NCBI GenBank assembly: GCA_017623955.1
Contig: JAGAOA010000092.1
Span: 1 to 6,750 of the forward strand
Direction: 5' to 3'
DNA from: Opitutales bacterium
GTDB taxonomy: Bacteria; Verrucomicrobiota; Verrucomicrobiae; Opitutales; CAG-312
Length of the DNA: 6,750 bases
A program made the position numbers and the translations under genes. The notes below the pieces were generated by a model. That model was not told the DNA's origin. It worked only from the letters and a program-made list of their open reading frames with translations, and ran no database searches. Below, in pieces: positions 5,329 to 6,750 of the stretch (position 1 is its first letter; the number at the start of each line of letters is the position of its first letter).

Positions 5329-5389
5329 GCAAAGTTTTTCTGCGACAGAGGCTATCTCGAAAATTAAATATTTAAATTATACACACCAC
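5329..5389. other. hisH-gltA spacer without a clear ribosome binding site
   Basis: The 61-bp gap contains the perfect 12-bp palindrome TTAAATATTTAA (5364-5375) and a -10-like TATACA (5378-5383) 7 nt before the gltA ATG. No -35 element is convincing at normal spacing. The bases just before the start, ACACACCAC, have no purine-rich Shine-Dalgarno element. There is no terminator, so hisH transcripts may continue into gltA. Confidence 0.35.
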
Positions 5390-6733
5390 ATGCAAACATC
5401 TGAAACAGTTAAATTAACAATAGGAGCTAACAACTACGACTTTCCTGTACATCAGGCAACTACGGGCGAGAAGGCTATCGACATATCTAAGTTACGCGCT
5501 CAAACTGGTTATACAACTATTGACGATGGACTTGCTAACACTGCAGCATGTGAAAGCCAAATTACTTACATAGATGGCGAAAAAGGAATTTTAGAATATC
5601 GCGGTATTCCCATTGAAACTCTCGCTGAAAATTCAACTTTTATAGAAACTGCTTATTTAATTATTTATGGCGATTTACCTACTCGCAAACAAATGAGCGA
5701 TTTCTCTCAAAAAGTTTTGCGTAACGCCAGCTTACACGAGGCAATGATGCACTTCTTTGATGGCGGATTCCCTTTTACAGCTCACCCGATGGCAATTCTT
5801 TCGGCTATGTTAAATTCGGTTGGTTGTTACTATCCACACATGGTCACTAATCAGCGCGAACACGACTTAGAGCACTTTAACGATGCTGCAGCCCTCTTAT
5901 TAAGTAAGGTACGAACCATTGCCGCTATGGCTTATCGTATGAAGAACGGTTTGCCTATGATTTATCCTAAACGCGATTTAGGGTACAGTCAGAACTTCTT
6001 ACACATGATGTTCACTGAGCCATATCATGAATACTACCCACATGACGACATCACAAAGGCTCTAGACTTAATTCTTCTTTTACACGGCGACCACGAACAA
6101 AATTGCTCGACATCAACTGTTAGAGTCGTCGCAAGCTCTGGAGCAAACCTTTTCTCGTCTGTATCGGCTGGCGTATGCGCTCTTTGGGGACCTCTACATG
6201 GTGGTGCAAATCAACAGGTTATTCAAATGCTCGAGAAAATCCATAAAAGTGGAGACGACGTTGACGCATTTATTGCTGGCGCAAAAAAAGGAGACTATCG
6301 CTTAATGGGATTTGGTCACCGCCTATACAAAACTTACGACCCTCGCGCAAAAATTTTAAGAAAATCGGCTGAAAAAGTACTTCAAGTTGTAAAGCTCAAA
6401 GACCCTCTCTTAGACATAGCTCAACGCCTTGAAGAAAAAGCAAGAGCTGACAGCTACTTTATTGACCGCAATCTATATCCTAATGTCGACTTTTACAGTG
6501 GCTTGATTTTGAAAGCTATTGGAATTCCAGTAGATATGTTCACTGTAATGTTCGCTATTGGCAGAATGCCCGGATGGATTGCTCACTGGTACGAAGTTGC
6601 ATCGCAAACTAAAGGGCGCATTACTCGTCCACGCCAGATATACACTGGATATGAACGCAGAAGCTACATAAAAATGCGAAACAGAGACGGCGAAAACTCT
6701 AGCGACTACGAATCGGACGAGCACAAATCTCTC
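5390..6733 (+). CDS. gltA: Type II citrate synthase, 3'-incomplete at contig end
   Basis: Citrate synthase condenses acetyl-CoA with oxaloacetate at entry to the TCA cycle. From the ATG at 5390 the frame gives 448 residues without a stop. After the N-terminal strand domain ([14 protein letters not shown], then [16 protein letters not shown]), the catalytic core is intact: His270 in [10 protein letters not shown], His310 in [10 protein letters not shown], and Asp367 in NVDFYSG, matching E. coli His264, His305 and Asp362. [12 protein letters not shown] marks where the family normally ends, about 427 residues in E. coli. Here the frame runs on at least 15 residues with an acidic, hydrophilic tail ([16 protein letters not shown]). 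The frame remains open to 6750, but the last 17 bases are sequencing adapter, so the true stop lies beyond the contig. The hexameric, NADH-sensitive behaviour of type II enzymes is family knowledge, not seen here. Confidence 0.95.
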
Positions 6734-6750
6734 AGATCGGAAGAGCACAC
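6734..6750 (+). other. Illumina TruSeq adapter remnant (artefact)
   Basis: The last 17 bases, AGATCGGAAGAGCACAC, are identical to the start of the standard Illumina TruSeq read-1 adapter. They sit exactly at the edge of the window, as expected for untrimmed read-through at a contig end. They are not genomic, and the codons they appear to add to gltA should be discarded. Confidence 0.95.

Noticed and set aside
6473..6748. Minus-strand ORF beginning MLFRSE
   Set aside because: Its first codons are the reverse complement of the sequencing adapter and the rest is antisense to gltA.

Overview
The window is an AT-rich bacterial chromosomal segment of housekeeping genes, with no mobile element, CRISPR array, rRNA or tRNA that I can support. 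Several features point tentatively to Verrucomicrobiota (an Opitutales-like lineage): the sequences of S2 and of the type B L31 and L36, a short 196-residue EF-Ts, and low GC. I hold this at about even odds because it rests on remembered family resemblance, not a search. The right end carries 17 bases identical to the Illumina TruSeq adapter, so the window stops at the raw end of an assembled contig, probably from a metagenome or draft genome.

Left block, minus strand (about 41-4394). Read in the direction of transcription it runs rpsB (S2), tsf (EF-Ts), a 222-bp spacer, folD, a 101-bp spacer with a TTGACA promoter, rpmJ (cysteine-free L36), rpmE (type B L31), an intrinsic terminator, mtaB (tRNA t6A37 methylthiotransferase), and a long nested hairpin containing a second terminator. 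All of these genes serve translation or the one-carbon metabolism that feeds it: two ribosomal subunits' proteins, an elongation factor, a tRNA-modifying enzyme, and the folate enzyme that supplies formyl-THF for initiator tRNA and purines.

Divergent region (4395-4692). About 300 bp separates rpsB from the plus-strand genes. It holds a hairpin-bearing rpsB leader, a 23-bp inverted repeat that looks like an operator, and a run of nine A- or T-tracts spaced at about one helical turn, which should be strongly curved DNA.

Right block, plus strand (4693-6733). hisH (glutaminase subunit of imidazole glycerol phosphate synthase) stands without other his genes. It is followed 61 bp later by gltA (type II citrate synthase), which is complete through its catalytic core but has no stop codon before the adapter sequence begins.

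No obvious undescribed multigene system is present. The most useful observations are the adapter contamination, the phased A-tracts, the terminator placed directly in front of the mtaB start codon, the 89-nt nested hairpin, a possible structured RNA between tsf and folD, and the absence of Shine-Dalgarno sequences before three of the metabolic or modification genes.
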